The position numbers and the translations under genes were made by a program. The notes under the pieces are model-generated. The model saw nothing but the letters and a program-made list of their open reading frames with translations, was not told the DNA's origin and searched no databases. Positions 1 to 8,455 of a stretch of DNA of 48,508 bases are shown here, piece after piece. This stretch comes from an uncultured Prochlorococcus sp. (GTDB lineage: Bacteria; Cyanobacteriota; Cyanobacteriia; PCC-6307; Cyanobiaceae), in the NCBI GenBank assembly GCA_902520485.1, contig CABYNZ010000008.1, positions 1-48,508 of the forward strand, read 5' to 3'. The stretch's first letter is position 1. Each line of letters starts with the position of its first letter.

Positions 1-294
1 GAAATTAGTAAAATCTGATATGGTGTCTTTCAACTCAAGATACTCATTTACTTCAAAGATTTTTGAAGTGGACTTAGTTAAATACAAAGCTGTTAATGGG
101 GAATATTTAGCTACTTTTATTGATGGAAAAAACTTAATCGCCTCAGGATAAGATTCATATAAGTCAGAGACATAATTATTCATATCTTTTTTAAATGCAA
201 AATATTCAGTCGCCAGAAATATGCCAGTTATAGGAATGGTTAACAAGGCTCCTGATATTGAGATCCTTAAAAGATTTTTAGTAAATGATTCCAT
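1..294 (-). CDS. Membrane-anchored protein of unknown function (N-terminal part)
   Basis: The reading frame opens at an ATG on the minus strand and is still open when it leaves the window, so only 98 N-terminal residues are visible. Residues about 8-30 form one hydrophobic helix (ISISGALLTIPITGIFLA) after a short basic start, which suggests a signal anchor. A polar region rich in Tyr, Ser and Lys follows. I recognise no family. It lies beyond the excisionase-like gene, on the side of the tRNA-Thr gene where an integrated element would sit. It could be leftover cargo or a resident gene; the sequence does not decide this. The frame is open throughout with no internal stop and codon use looks normal for the window. 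Confidence 0.5.
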   Translation of the reverse strand, partial: MESFTKNLLRISISGALLTIPITGIFLATEYFAFKKDMNNYVSDLYESYPEAIKFFPSIKVAKYSPLTALYLTKSTSKIFEVNEYLELKDTISDFTNF

Positions 295-342
295 AAAAAA
301 AAGAAGCTAATTGCCCCTTATTTTAGATTAATTGTCAATAAT

Positions 343-360
343 GCACTAGTTATCGCACTA
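343..360 (-). repeat. Two inverted copies of the TAGTGC motif
   Basis: Read on the plus strand there are two GCACTA words 12 bp apart (343-348 and 355-360), the second inside TCGCACTA. They are the reverse orientation of the ATTAGTGCGA copies at 850-942 on the other side of the excisionase-like gene. A perfect 7-bp hairpin (CTTCTGA-AAGA-TCAGAAG, 366-383) follows directly. Tyrosine-recombinase elements often carry short repeated arm-binding sites of this size near their ends; that role here is inference. Confidence 0.4.
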
Positions 361-412
361 TTTTGCTTCTGAAAGATCAGAAGTAAATTCATATCAAAGG
401 ATTAAAGAGATT

Positions 413-439
413 AACCACTCCCTAGATGAGGGAGGGGTT
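413..439. terminator. Hairpin downstream of the excisionase-like gene
   Basis: AACC-A-CTCCCT / AGATG loop / AGGGAG-G-GGTT forms a 10-pair stem with a single A/G mismatch. It is unusually GC-rich for this genome and lies 19 bp past the stop codon of the minus-strand gene that ends at 458. The plus-strand side is followed by a T-rich stretch (TTTGTATTATTT), so it may work in either direction. No experimental support is visible. Confidence 0.45.
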
Positions 440-457
440 TGTATTATTTAACATATA

Positions 458-712
458 TTATTTACCTTTTCTAGCTTCTTTTAGGGCTTTATCCGCAGCC
501 CGAACCAACTTTCCTCTGTAATGAAAAGCATCTAGTACAGCATTAACATTCCATTTAATAGGTGCTGTTCTACTAGCCCCAAGAATGTAATGTTCTCTTT
601 CTATTAAAAAGCCATCTTCATAGCAATCTCTACATTGCTTTAAGTACCATTGGCTAACTCCTAACCAGTAGGCTGCGTCACTTGTTTTAAGCCATCTCTC
701 TTCAGTTGTCAT
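458..712 (-). CDS. Small excisionase-like helix-turn-helix protein
   Basis: This 84-residue protein begins with a winged-helix style DNA-binding segment (about residues 8-30, WLKTSDAAYWLGVSQWYLKQ). A Trp-containing strand (IKWNVNAVLDAF, residues about 52-63) and a very basic tail follow. The layout fits the small Xis/MerR-like proteins encoded next to tyrosine integrases in marine cyanobacteria, which steer recombination toward excision. The ATG follows TTTTTTACC-rich DNA with no clear Shine-Dalgarno. A broken integrase start lies just upstream on the same strand, followed by tRNA-Thr. Family membership is from pattern recognition; excisionase activity is inferred. It could instead be a domesticated regulator. 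Confidence 0.55.
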   Translation of the reverse strand: MTTEERWLKTSDAAYWLGVSQWYLKQCRDCYEDGFLIEREHYILGASRTAPIKWNVNAVLDAFHYRGKLVRAADKALKEARKGK

Positions 713-767
713 TTTTTACCTTGAATGAAATATTACTTGGCTGTCGCTGTCTTTCCTAAAACGATTC

Positions 768-908
768 TTAAAACCATGCTTCAACGTAAACATATAGGAT
801 TTTAGTCTTGCCACTTGTCTCGCCATTTACAAGCTATCCTTGCCCAAAATTAGTGCGAACGGAATCTCTTAAGTCTGTTTCCCAAGAACCATTACTACTA
901 CTGGCCAT
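768..908 (-). pseudogene. Remnant of a tyrosine-recombinase (integrase) N-terminus
   Basis: From an ATG at 908 the minus strand encodes 24 residues (MASSSNGSWETDLRDSVRTN then FGQG) before an in-frame TAG at 836-834. The same frame then reads LVNGETSGKTKILYVYVEAW before a TAA at 770-768. The amber codon sits where a Trp codon (TGG) would be one base away. The combined peptide resembles the N-terminal arm-binding region of integrases from Prochlorococcus integrative elements as I remember them. No core catalytic domain (the RHRY residues) is present downstream, where the excisionase-like gene follows. I therefore read this as a decayed, truncated integrase at a tRNA site. The similarity is remembered, not computed. 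Confidence 0.4.
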
Positions 909-942
909 TTAATTAGTGCTATTAGTGCGAATATTAGTGCGA
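850..942 (+). repeat. Cluster of four ATTAGTGCGA-like direct repeats
   Basis: Copies start at about 850 (TTAGTGCGAA), 912 (ATTAGTGCTA), 921 (ATTAGTGCGA) and 933 (ATTAGTGCGA). The last three are nearly tandem with 9- and 12-bp spacing. The first lies inside the integrase remnant; the others lie between it and the 3' end of tRNA-Thr. Two inverted copies occur at 343-360. Short direct repeats beside an integrase and a tRNA are typical of recombinase arm sites. Confidence 0.55.
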
Positions 943-1048
943 TTTACCCAATATGTCCATATATTCACTTATAAGTACTTGAAGTGGAGTGTATATTTTC
1001 TTCTCTCTAAATTCTTTAAAACCCTTGCGGTAGTTCGGCTTTTGGGTA

Positions 1049-1120
<72 letters not shown>

Positions 1121-1131
1121 AATTTTTTAAG

Positions 1132-1213
1132 TGGGCCGGGTTGGATTTGAACCAACGTAGGCAGAGCCAGCGGATTTACAGTCCGCCCCCTTTAACCACT
1201 CGGGCACCGACCC
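1132..1213 (-). tRNA. trnY: tRNA-Tyr (anticodon GTA)
   Basis: The minus strand shows acceptor stem GGGTCGG/CCGGCCC with discriminator A and no encoded CCA. The anticodon arm is GGCGGACTGTAAATCCGC with anticodon GTA, and the extended variable arm (CTGGCTCTGCCTACG) is typical of bacterial class II tRNA-Tyr. It lies upstream of tRNA-Thr on the same strand. The aroQ gene starts about 100 bp away in the opposite direction. Confidence 0.97.
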
Positions 1214-1312
1214 CCACTATTTGAACTTATCAGTTAATGGACACTTTGTGTGAAATTGTTTTGGTTTTTTTGTTTCTTTATAGATAGCATTTGTAAAGAA
1301 AAGACTTTATTG

Positions 1313-1756
1313 ATGATGAATATTTTATTGATAAATGGACCAAATTTAAATCTTTTGGGCACTAGAGAACCTGAAATATACGGTAATAAAACATTGAGTG
1401 ATATAGAAAAAGATTTAACTAAAGTTGCTAAAGAAAAAAGTATTAATCTTGAATGTTTTCAAAGCAATCATGAAGGAGAAATAGTAGATAAAATTCAGGA
1501 GTCTGTAAAAAGTATCCAAGGTATTCTTATAAATGCTGGCGCTTTTACTCATACCTCGATTTCTATTCGTGATGCTTTAATTGGATCGAAAATTCCGTTT
1601 GTAGAGTTACATATTTCAAATATTTTCAGTAGAGAAGATTTTCGCAAAGAATCTTTTCTTACAGATAAAGCTATAGGAATTATTAGTGGATTTGGCATAT
1701 CAAGTTATTTCTTAGCTCTTGAAGGAATCATTGGATATTTAAGTAGTAAAGATTAA
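1313..1756 (+). CDS. aroQ: 3-dehydroquinate dehydratase, type II
   Basis: It converts 3-dehydroquinate to 3-dehydroshikimate in the shikimate pathway, in the cytosol. From the chosen ATG the protein is 147 residues, the usual type II length. The start [22 protein letters not shown] holds catalytic Arg18 and Tyr23; NAGAFTHTS (74-82) and VELHISN with His100 complete the active site. An open frame extends upstream to a GTG at 1250, but those extra residues match nothing in the family. The start is therefore one of the tandem ATGs at 1313/1316. The next gene begins at the base after the stop, so the two are surely co-transcribed. Confidence 0.95.
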   Translation: MMNILLINGPNLNLLGTREPEIYGNKTLSDIEKDLTKVAKEKSINLECFQSNHEGEIVDKIQESVKSIQGILINAGAFTHTSISIRDALIGSKIPFVELHISNIFSREDFRKESFLTDKAIGIISGFGISSYFLALEGIIGYLSSKD

Positions 1757-2365
1757 ATGCTAGTCGATTTCAAAAGACCCACCTCTCATATTAAATATTT
1801 ATCTTCATTTACCTCAGATGAGTGGATCAAACTCGCATTATCTAATCCAATCGATATTCTTATTGACCATGCTCATTGTGAAAGAAAAGCAGCAGGAGTA
1901 GCTATCCAATTGATGTTTAAATATCCATCAGAACCAAATCTGGCAGAAGTTCTAAGTCCAATAGCTAGAGAGGAATTAGAGCATTTTGAAAAAATACTTT
2001 ATTTTTTAAAGGACCTCGGACATTCTCTTAAGTCCTTAAAACCGCCTCCATATGGAGCTGAATTGTCCAAGAATATAAGAAAGGAAGAGCCCAATAGAAT
2101 GCTTGATAGTTTCTTAATAGCAGGACTTATTGAAGCAAGAAGTCATGAAAGATTAAGCTTGCTTGCGCTGAATTCTGAAGATAAATCGTTTAAATCCCTT
2201 TATGAGTCTCTGCTTGAGAGTGAGGCAAGACATTTTGGAGTTTACTGGAAACTAGCGCAAACTAAATTCTCTAAAAATCAAACTTTCAAAAGGTTAGAGG
2301 AATTGTCTGAAATTGAGTCGTCAATACTAACTGAAACTTTCGTATTGCCAAGGGTACATAGCTAA
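1757..2365 (+). CDS. miaE: MiaE-like tRNA hydroxylase, di-iron protein
   Basis: It resembles tRNA-(ms2io6A) hydroxylase MiaE, an oxygen-dependent non-heme di-iron enzyme that hydroxylates the isopentenyl group of modified A37. The ferritin-like ligand pattern is visible: Glu in HCERKAAG (about residue 43), EELEH with Glu and His (about 72-77), EARSHERL (about 127-134) and ESEARHFG (about 153-160). At 202 residues it matches the family. Its ATG abuts the aroQ stop with no gap. Whether this cyanobacterium makes ms2i6A (MiaA, MiaB) cannot be seen here. Picocyanobacterial homologs are usually annotated this way, but a different hydroxylation substrate is possible. Confidence 0.8.
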   Translation: MLVDFKRPTSHIKYLSSFTSDEWIKLALSNPIDILIDHAHCERKAAGVAIQLMFKYPSEPNLAEVLSPIAREELEHFEKILYFLKDLGHSLKSLKPPPYGAELSKNIRKEEPNRMLDSFLIAGLIEARSHERLSLLALNSEDKSFKSLYESLLESEARHFGVYWKLAQTKFSKNQTFKRLEELSEIESSILTETFVLPRVHS

Positions 2366-2381
2366 AGTTAATAAAATAAAA

Positions 2382-3137
2382 ATGATAATAAACAAGTTCT
2401 TAAGTTTACTTAATCGATATAAAACTGATTTACCAACATTCACCATCGTTGGTGTAGGCCCTGGAGATCCATCGCTTTTAACAATTGCTGCTGTGGATGC
2501 AATAAAAAAAGCGAAAGTTATAGTTTTCCCAATATCAGATGATAATAAAAAGAGTTTCGCTGCGGAAATAGTCAAGAAGTACACGAAATTTAAAAAAAAT
2601 ATTCCTATTATCTTTCCAATGGCTAGGAAGGATTTTGATCCAGATGAAATATGGTCTAATGCTGTAGAAAAAATTGTGAAATTTATACAAAATGGCGAAT
2701 CAGTTGTTTTACTTTGTCTTGGAGATACTTCACTATTTGCAAGTTCTTCTAATATTTTGAGGTTAATAAAAAATAATCATGCTGAAATTATTACCAAAAC
2801 AATACCTGGTATTTCCTCTATTTCAGCAGCAGCAGCTTTGAATGATTTTGATTTGGTAAAAAAAGGCGAGACATTGATCATCAAAGAATGCCCTTCTTCA
2901 GAATCTGAATTAACAACCCTAATTAGGGAAAGTAAGGCAAATAAAACGGTATTGGCAATTATGAAAGTTGGTAAAAGATGGAATTTAGTCAGGGAAATTT
3001 TAGAAAAAGAGGATATCATCAATACATCATTAATAGCTTTAAGTGTTGGGATGCCTAATCAAATTATTCAATATGCATCACAATATAAAAAGGAATTTAT
3101 GCCTTATTTCTCTTTGATTTTGATAAGGTTCGATTAA
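2382..3137 (+). CDS. cobI: Precorrin-2 C20-methyltransferase
   Basis: It transfers a methyl group from S-adenosylmethionine to C20 of precorrin-2, an early step toward the corrin ring of (pseudo)cobalamin. The 251-residue protein has the tetrapyrrole methylase layout. GVGPGDPSLLT (about 23-33) is the first SAM-site loop, CLGDTSLFAS (about 112-121) the GDxS/xF motif, and PGISSISAAAA (about 143-153) the third conserved loop. The aroQ-miaE genes precede it by 16 bp, and the DUF1823 gene overlaps its stop codon by one base (TAATG). I see no cobalamin riboswitch in the short gap upstream. Confidence 0.9.
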   Translation: MIINKFLSLLNRYKTDLPTFTIVGVGPGDPSLLTIAAVDAIKKAKVIVFPISDDNKKSFAAEIVKKYTKFKKNIPIIFPMARKDFDPDEIWSNAVEKIVKFIQNGESVVLLCLGDTSLFASSSNILRLIKNNHAEIITKTIPGISSISAAAALNDFDLVKKGETLIIKECPSSESELTTLIRESKANKTVLAIMKVGKRWNLVREILEKEDIINTSLIALSVGMPNQIIQYASQYKKEFMPYFSLILIRFD

Positions 3138-3622
3138 TGTATAAAAAAGAAAAATTAGTTGAAAATCAATTTACATGGCCAATATGTAAGGATATATTGT
3201 TTCTTGTTCTCGAAGATAGGGTTAGTGATATTTTTGTTTGTGAATTGGTTTGGGAAAGACTTTTTTATACTAAAGAACTCTCTATAAATGATTGGGCCTC
3301 CAGCGCATTAACTCCTTCTTATTGGTCAGAAAAATTTGAAAAAGCTCCTCAAATCATTTCAGAGCGACCAGCCTCAGTACATTTGACTCGATCAATTCCA
3401 AAAGACTATAAACAAGGATTAAAAAATTTTCTTAATTTTAAAGGTTATAAGATTAATGAACTCTATCCAAGAAGAACTAGAAGAGCGACGGCAGTAAATT
3501 GGTTGATTTATTGGGCGATTGAAAATGATTGTTTTTTAAAAGATAGTGGATTATTGCCAAGTCCAAGTTCACCACCTGTCAATCCAGTTAAAGGACATTT
3601 TGGTGATCCAGAAATTAAATAA
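3137..3622 (+). CDS. DUF1823 family protein
   Basis: This 161-residue protein belongs to a family I know only from cyanobacteria and plastid-bearing plants (DUF1823). Hallmarks are ISDxFVCxLVWERL (here VSDIFVCELVWERL, about 32-45), ERPASVHLTRSIPKDYKQ (about 74-91) and GYKINELYPRRTRRATAVNW (about 98-117). No function is established to my knowledge. It has no signal peptide or membrane segment; the Arg-rich RRTRRATAVNW block suggests contact with nucleic acid or phosphate. Its ATG overlaps the cobI stop, so translation is probably coupled. Confidence 0.8.
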   Translation: MYKKEKLVENQFTWPICKDILFLVLEDRVSDIFVCELVWERLFYTKELSINDWASSALTPSYWSEKFEKAPQIISERPASVHLTRSIPKDYKQGLKNFLNFKGYKINELYPRRTRRATAVNWLIYWAIENDCFLKDSGLLPSPSSPPVNPVKGHFGDPEIK

Positions 3623-3696
3623 GTTTTTTTGAAAAAGGTAAATAATTCTATTAAAGGTATAGTTGTAATGGATACTACTTTCTTTGGAGAGAAGAA

Positions 3697-5070
3697 TTGA
3701 TTCTTCCTACAATAGCAATTATCGGAAGACCTAACGTTGGGAAATCTACCTTAGTTAATCGTCTTTGCCAAAGTAATGATGCAATAGTATTTGATAAACC
3801 TGGTGTTACAAGAGATAGAACTTATCAAAATGCTTCATGGGGAGGTAAGGAATTTCAAATAGTTGATACTGGAGGTTTAGTTTTTGATGATGATAGTGAA
3901 TTTCTCCCAGAGATAAGGACACAAGTCTTCTTGGCTTTAGAAGAGGCTTCACTCGCTTTACTGGTGGTAGATGGGAATCAAGGCGTTACTGATGGTGATT
4001 TATCAATAGCAAAATGGTTAAGAAACTCAAGCTGTAAAACAATTGTTGCTGTTAATAAATGCGAATCGACTAATTTAGGAATATCTCTAGCTTCGGAGTT
4101 CTGGAAATTAGGACTGGGCGAACCTAACCCTGTTTCGGCTATTCATGGTTCAGGAACTGGAGATCTTTTAGATCTCGTTATTGGCGAACTTCCTGAAAAT
4201 AATATCCAGGATGATGAAGAAAAGATAATGATGTCAATTATAGGTAGGCCTAATGTTGGTAAATCTAGTTTGTTAAATTCAATCTGTGGAGAAAAAAGAG
4301 CAATAGTTAGTGATATTAGTGGCACGACAACTGATTCAATTGATACGCATATTAAAAAAGGTGATAATCATTGGAAAATTATTGATACTGCAGGAATTAG
4401 GAGAAAGAAAAATGTTAAATATGGTACTGAATTTTTTGGTATTAATAGGGCTTTTAAATCTATAGATAGAAGTGATGTTTGTGTTTTAGTTATAGACGCT
4501 ATAGATGGAGTAACTGATCAAGATCAGAAGCTGGCTGGGCGCATAGAAGAACAAGGCAGAGCTTGCATAATTGTTGTTAATAAATGGGATCTTGTAGAAA
4601 AAAATAGTTCAACGATTTATAAAGTAGAAAAAGAACTTAGATCTAAACTTTATTTTTTACACTGGTCAAAAATGATTTTTATATCTGCTCTAACTGGTCA
4701 AAGAGTTGATAATATTTTTGAGCATGCTCTTAATGCTGTAAATCAACATAGAAGAAGAGTTACAACATCTGTAGTTAATGAAGTACTTAAAGAATCAATC
4801 AGTTGGAAAAGTCCTCCAACGAAGAGAAGCGGCAAGCAAGGTAGGCTTTATTACGGTACTCAAGTAAAGAACAAACCTCCCACTTTTACTCTTTTTGTAA
4901 ATGACCCTAAATTATTCGGAATAACTTATAGAAGATATATTGAAAAACAAATTAGGGTAAATTTAGGCTTTGAAGGCACACCCCTCATTTTACTTTGGAG
5001 AGGAAAACAGCAAAGAGCTTTAAACAAAGAAGTCGAAAGAGAAAATATTGAGTTAATTCAAAAAGATTAA
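3697..5070 (+). CDS. der: Ribosome-assembly GTPase Der (EngA)
   Basis: Der is a tandem-domain GTPase needed for 50S subunit assembly. Both G domains are clear: GRPNVGKS at 10-17 with DTGG 57-60 and NKCE 120-123, then GRPNVGKS at 183-190 with DTAG 230-233 and NKWD 295-298. A C-terminal KH-like domain follows, ending in the usual [18 protein letters not shown] block. At 457 residues it is full length. The start is TTG, preceded by GGAGAGAAG as ribosome binding site. The upstream ATG at 3668 is out of frame. The first domain has NKCE rather than NKxD, which I believe is common in cyanobacterial Der. The transporter gene overlaps the stop by one base. Confidence 0.95.
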   Translation: MILPTIAIIGRPNVGKSTLVNRLCQSNDAIVFDKPGVTRDRTYQNASWGGKEFQIVDTGGLVFDDDSEFLPEIRTQVFLALEEASLALLVVDGNQGVTDGDLSIAKWLRNSSCKTIVAVNKCESTNLGISLASEFWKLGLGEPNPVSAIHGSGTGDLLDLVIGELPENNIQDDEEKIMMSIIGRPNVGKSSLLNSICGEKRAIVSDISGTTTDSIDTHIKKGDNHWKIIDTAGIRRKKNVKYGTEFFGINRAFKSIDRSDVCVLVIDAIDGVTDQDQKLAGRIEEQGRACIIVVNKWDLVEKNSSTIYKVEKELRSKLYFLHWSKMIFISALTGQRVDNIFEHALNAVNQHRRRVTTSVVNEVLKESISWKSPPTKRSGKQGRLYYGTQVKNKPPTFTLFVNDPKLFGITYRRYIEKQIRVNLGFEGTPLILLWRGKQQRALNKEVERENIELIQKD

Positions 5071-5984
5071 TGAATTTGCTAACTAAATTTTCTGTTGGTC
5101 AATATGTTCATGGTAATAGAAGTTGGCTAAGAATTATAGATAGTAGATTAAAAATAATTATCGTAATGATATTTTTAATCACTCCAATTTGGGCAGGTCC
5201 AATATGGAGATTGAGTTTAGTTGGTTTTTTACTATTAATTACTTTTTTAAGTTTATTACCATCTAGGGTATGGTGGCGATCATTATTTTTTCTCTCATTT
5301 TTATCACTATTAATTGGATCTATATCAATACTTGCCTCGTCTGATATTCAATCTCTTGATGGCTACTTAAGAAATCCCAACGAGTTGCAAGTAGTACTGG
5401 AAAGCCAAAAAGAATGGAATATTTTGCAAATTCCTCCGCAGAAGATATGGTTTATTAATTTTGGTCCCTACAACTTATCAAGAAAAGCATTTGAACTAGG
5501 AATAAAAACCTCCACTTTGATATTTACCGTTATTCATAGTGTGAATTTGATGCTTTTAACCACATTGCAGGAAGACATTGTATGGGGATTAAGTTGGTTT
5601 ATGTATCCATTAAGAAAGATTGGATTGCCAATTAGTAAGTGGCTTTTTCAGTTGTTAATTGCATTACGTTTTATTCCTCTAGTGCAGGAAGAATTTCAAA
5701 ATATTATTAAATCAGTGTCAGTTAGATCAATAAATTTTCGAAATTTAGGATTAAAGAAATCCTTTAATGTTTTATTAATCTTAGTAGAAAGGTTATTTCA
5801 AAATATATTTCTGAGAATTGATCATGGAGCAGAATCATTACTCTCAAAGAAAAAAATTATTATAAAAACCAATAGATTTAGAACTCTTTATCCTTCAAAA
5901 TCTCTCAATGTAATTGTTAATACATTATCGATTTGTTTTATTTGCATAGCAATTTTTCTTAGAAAACTGTATGGTGCATTATAA
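5070..5984 (+). CDS. ECF-transporter T component (CbiQ/EcfT-like)
   Basis: This 304-residue membrane protein matches the energy-coupling transmembrane subunit of ECF vitamin/metal uptake systems. Hydrophobic segments occur near residues 27-47, 50-66, 72-90, 145-168 and 278-298. The cytoplasmic coupling region LIALRFIPLVQEEFQNIIKS (about 191-210) and the following SVRSINFRN correspond to the family's Arg-containing coupling helices. No S component or ATPase is adjacent, so the substrate (cobalt, biotin or another vitamin) cannot be inferred from position. It sits between der and pipX and overlaps der by one base. Picocyanobacterial homologs are annotated as CbiQ-like, but that is a family label. 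Confidence 0.75.
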   Translation: MNLLTKFSVGQYVHGNRSWLRIIDSRLKIIIVMIFLITPIWAGPIWRLSLVGFLLLITFLSLLPSRVWWRSLFFLSFLSLLIGSISILASSDIQSLDGYLRNPNELQVVLESQKEWNILQIPPQKIWFINFGPYNLSRKAFELGIKTSTLIFTVIHSVNLMLLTTLQEDIVWGLSWFMYPLRKIGLPISKWLFQLLIALRFIPLVQEEFQNIIKSVSVRSINFRNLGLKKSFNVLLILVERLFQNIFLRIDHGAESLLSKKKIIIKTNRFRTLYPSKSLNVIVNTLSICFICIAIFLRKLYGAL

Positions 5985-6003
5985 ATAACATAATATTTTA
6001 GGT

Positions 6004-6270
6004 TTGAGTTCTGAGCGTTATTTAAACCATCCAACATTTGGTATGCTATACCAAGTTTCTCCTGGAAATGATGGGAGAGATATTTATGCGACTTTATATG
6101 CTCAAAAAATGTTTTTTTTGGTAGAAGTTCGACAGAGAGAAGTTTTTTTTGAAGTTATACCTTATTTAGATGCCCGTAATCAGGCCGAATTAAACCTTCA
6201 AAAAACTAGAAGAAAAGGATCTGAAGAACTATCTAAATGGGAGAATTTATTTACGCAAACTTTCTTATAA
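6004..6270 (+). CDS. pipX: PipX, coactivator of NtcA and partner of PII
   Basis: PipX is a small cyanobacterial protein that swaps between the PII signal protein and the nitrogen regulator NtcA, stabilising active NtcA when 2-oxoglutarate is high. The 88-residue product starts SSERYLNHPTFGMLYQV and has the Tudor-like beta domain (about 1-55, TLYAQKMFFLVEV central), then two helices with ARNQAELNLQKTRRKG and the closing QTFL. Length and ends match known PipX. The start codon is TTG. Three bases separate it from pipY, and this pair is a conserved cyanobacterial operon. A candidate NtcA site elsewhere in the window (27292) would belong to the regulon it serves. Confidence 0.93.
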   Translation: MSSERYLNHPTFGMLYQVSPGNDGRDIYATLYAQKMFFLVEVRQREVFFEVIPYLDARNQAELNLQKTRRKGSEELSKWENLFTQTFL

Positions 6271-6273
6271 AAG

Positions 6274-6909
6274 GTGAACCCTGCAAATTATTTAAAAATA
6301 AAAAATAAAATACCATCAAATGTAAATATTCTTGCGGTAAGTAAAGGATTTAAAAGTCAAGAAATCATGACTATTCAAAATATAGGTCAGAACGATTTTG
6401 GTGAAAGTAAGGTTCAAGAGGCTTTTGAAAAACAATTAACCTTAAAAGATCTTAAACAAATAAATTGGCACTTTATTGGAAGAATACAAAGTAATAAAAT
6501 AAGAAAAATAGTTCAAAATTTTAAATATATTCATTCAGTAGATTCATTGGAAAAGTTGCAAAAGATTTCTAATATTGCATGTGAAGAGAAGAAAAATCCG
6601 TTAATAATGTTGCAGGTTAAGTTGAGTGATGACCCTACTAAAGGAGGCTTTAATCCTGAAGTTTTAATTTTGAAATGGAGAGAAATTAAAGAGTTGAAAA
6701 ATATCTCATTAACCGGTTTGATGACTATCAATCCTAAAGGACTTAGCTCTAAAGAAAATTCAGGGTTGTTCAAAAAATGTCGTGCTCTGGCTGATTCTCT
6801 AAAACTACCAGATTGTTCCATGGGGATGTCAGGTGATTGGGAGGAAGCTATTGACGCTGGATCAACTTGGTTAAGATTAGGATCATTGATTTTTGGAGGC
6901 AGATCTTAA
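6274..6909 (+). CDS. pipY: PipY/YggS, PLP-binding homeostasis protein
   Basis: It belongs to the YggS/PLPBP family, which binds pyridoxal phosphate and balances vitamin B6 and amino/keto-acid pools without known catalysis. The 211-residue single barrel carries the PLP lysine in LAVSKGF (about residue 24), GESKVQEAFEK (about 43-53), WHFIGRIQSNK (about 68-78), and the phosphate-binding end MSGDWEEAIDAGSTWLRLGS (about 184-203). The start is GTG three bases after the pipX stop. In cyanobacteria it is the regular operon partner of pipX, and sepF and proC follow, an order also found in other bacteria. Confidence 0.93.
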   Translation: MNPANYLKIKNKIPSNVNILAVSKGFKSQEIMTIQNIGQNDFGESKVQEAFEKQLTLKDLKQINWHFIGRIQSNKIRKIVQNFKYIHSVDSLEKLQKISNIACEEKKNPLIMLQVKLSDDPTKGGFNPEVLILKWREIKELKNISLTGLMTINPKGLSSKENSGLFKKCRALADSLKLPDCSMGMSGDWEEAIDAGSTWLRLGSLIFGGRS

Positions 6910-7059
6910 TTAGTTATTTTTTTATAAAAATCTTATCTATAAACTTGCAGTAAAGTTCAACTAACGTTATTTAAGTATAAGTAGTTTATTCATTTAAAAA
7001 ATGGATCTATTACTCAAGGTTCTTAAACCTTATTAATCAATTTCAAGAGGATTTAAAAG

Positions 7060-7635
7060 GTGTCACTTCTTTCTAGATTAAAGGCAGTTGTTGCAGGGGA
7101 TGAGTATCTCGATGATGATTTTGATGAGTTGGATTATGCTTCAGAAGATGAATTAAATGATATTAATAATTTCAAACAAAATCCACAGAATGCAAATGCC
7201 CTTGCAAATTCAAATCCATTCGATTTCATGAATAACAACAGATCATCAAAAGTTGTTGGTATGCCTGGTATCTCAAATTCATCCTCAGAAGTAAGCTTAA
7301 TGGAACCAAGAAGTTTTGATGAGATGCCTCAAGCTATACAAGCATTAAGAGAGAGAAAAACTGTAATTCTCAATTTAACTATGATGGATCCTGATCAAGC
7401 TCAAAGAGCAGTTGATTTTATTGCTGGGGGCACATACGCAATTGATGGACATCAAGAGAGAGTCGGTGAAAGTATTTTCCTTTTTGCTCCAAGTTGCGTA
7501 AATGTAACTAGTTCTTCCCCAGAAGAAGCTTCTCCTTCTTCTGTGTCTACAGAAAATAAACCACAATATGGTTTGGGTAAAAATACCACTCCTGAACCAG
7601 CATGGGGTAATTCTAAATTAAGTGCTTATTCATGA
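7060..7635 (+). CDS. sepF: Cell-division protein SepF (Cdv2/YlmF)
   Basis: SepF tethers FtsZ to the membrane and is essential in cyanobacteria, which lack FtsA. The 191-residue protein has an N-terminal short amphipathic stretch ([12 protein letters not shown]), an acidic and Asn-rich linker to about 85, and the conserved SepF core with [20 protein letters not shown] (about 88-107) and [20 protein letters not shown] (about 114-133). A disordered Ser/Pro-rich tail closes it. The start is GTG with CAAGAGG as ribosome binding site 9 bp upstream. A 150-bp gap before it, AT-rich and with a short AAGGTT-CTTA-AACCTT inverted repeat at 7016-7031, probably holds its own promoter. Confidence 0.93.
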   Translation: MSLLSRLKAVVAGDEYLDDDFDELDYASEDELNDINNFKQNPQNANALANSNPFDFMNNNRSSKVVGMPGISNSSSEVSLMEPRSFDEMPQAIQALRERKTVILNLTMMDPDQAQRAVDFIAGGTYAIDGHQERVGESIFLFAPSCVNVTSSSPEEASPSSVSTENKPQYGLGKNTTPEPAWGNSKLSAYS

Positions 7636-7642
7636 TTAATCT

Positions 7643-8455
7643 GTGATAGATAAAATTGCGATTATTGGCTTTGGAAATATTGCAAGTGCTATAGTAACCC
7701 CTCTATTAGACAACAAATTAATTCAGCCTGAGAATGTTTTTTGTGTTGTAAAAACAGAAAAAAGCTTAGAAAACATAAAAAAAAATTATAAACATAATAT
7801 AAATGTTTACAAATCAGGTTCTGAAGAGTCAAAAATAATTTGGGATTGTAAATATAAACTTCTTTCGATAAAACCTCAACAATTAAATGATATAAGCGAG
7901 GCTCATCATATAAAAAATAAGGACAATTTAATAGTTTCAATTCTTGCTGGGGTTTCAATAAATAGACTTTCTCAAAAGTTTCCTAATCATAAATGTGTAA
8001 GGGTGGTTACAAATATTCCAATAACTATTGGAAAAGGTTTAACCGGGATTTCTTGGGGGGAAGAAATTAAAGAAGATCAGAAACAATTTACAAAAGAATT
8101 ATTTGAAAATACTAGTAAAATTTATGAATTTACTGAAGATTACCTTGATATATTTTTAGCTTTAACTTCATCAGGTCCTGCAATTATTGCTCTAATTATA
8201 GAAGCATTAAGTGATGGAGGATTAAGCGGGGGATTACCAAAAATTATCTCAGAGGAACTTGTTATGGAAATGATAATAGGGACTATTTGTCTAATAAAGG
8301 AAAATAAACTTACTACTTCTGAGCTTAAAAATTTAGTAACCTCTCCAGGTGGAACTACTATTTCTGCTTTAAGAGTTTTAGAAAAAAAGAGTGTAAGGTC
8401 AGCATTAATTGAATCAATAGTTTCAGCTAGTAATAAAAGTAAAGAGTTTCGTTAG
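7643..8455 (+). CDS. proC: Pyrroline-5-carboxylate reductase
   Basis: It catalyses the NAD(P)H-dependent last step of proline synthesis. The 270-residue protein has an N-terminal Rossmann loop GFGNIASAIV (about 9-18), the substrate region TSSGPAIIALIIEALSDGG (about 176-194) and the signature TSPGGTTISALRVLEKK (about 233-249). The start is GTG, 7 bp after the sepF stop. The end overlaps the convergent glycosyltransferase gene by four bases (TTAG serves as stop on both strands). Co-location with a PipY/YggS gene and sepF is a widespread arrangement. Confidence 0.93.
   Translation: MIDKIAIIGFGNIASAIVTPLLDNKLIQPENVFCVVKTEKSLENIKKNYKHNINVYKSGSEESKIIWDCKYKLLSIKPQQLNDISEAHHIKNKDNLIVSILAGVSINRLSQKFPNHKCVRVVTNIPITIGKGLTGISWGEEIKEDQKQFTKELFENTSKIYEFTEDYLDIFLALTSSGPAIIALIIEALSDGGLSGGLPKIISEELVMEMIIGTICLIKENKLTTSELKNLVTSPGGTTISALRVLEKKSVRSALIESIVSASNKSKEFR

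Noticed and set aside
834..836. Amber codon as read-through or selenocysteine-like recoding
   Set aside because: The downstream frame stops again at 768-770 and no recombinase core follows, so decay is simpler.
1250..1312. GTG-started extension of aroQ
   Set aside because: The added residues are hydrophobic and unlike any AroQ; the tandem ATGs at 1313/1316 give the normal length.
2366..2381. Possible cobalamin riboswitch before cobI
   Set aside because: Only 16 bp separate it from the previous gene, too short for the element.
3665..3678. GTA-N8-TAC sequence just upstream of der
   Set aside because: Only 18 bp from the start codon and not palindromic inside, so it cannot act as a normal activator site; such matches are expected by chance every few kb here.
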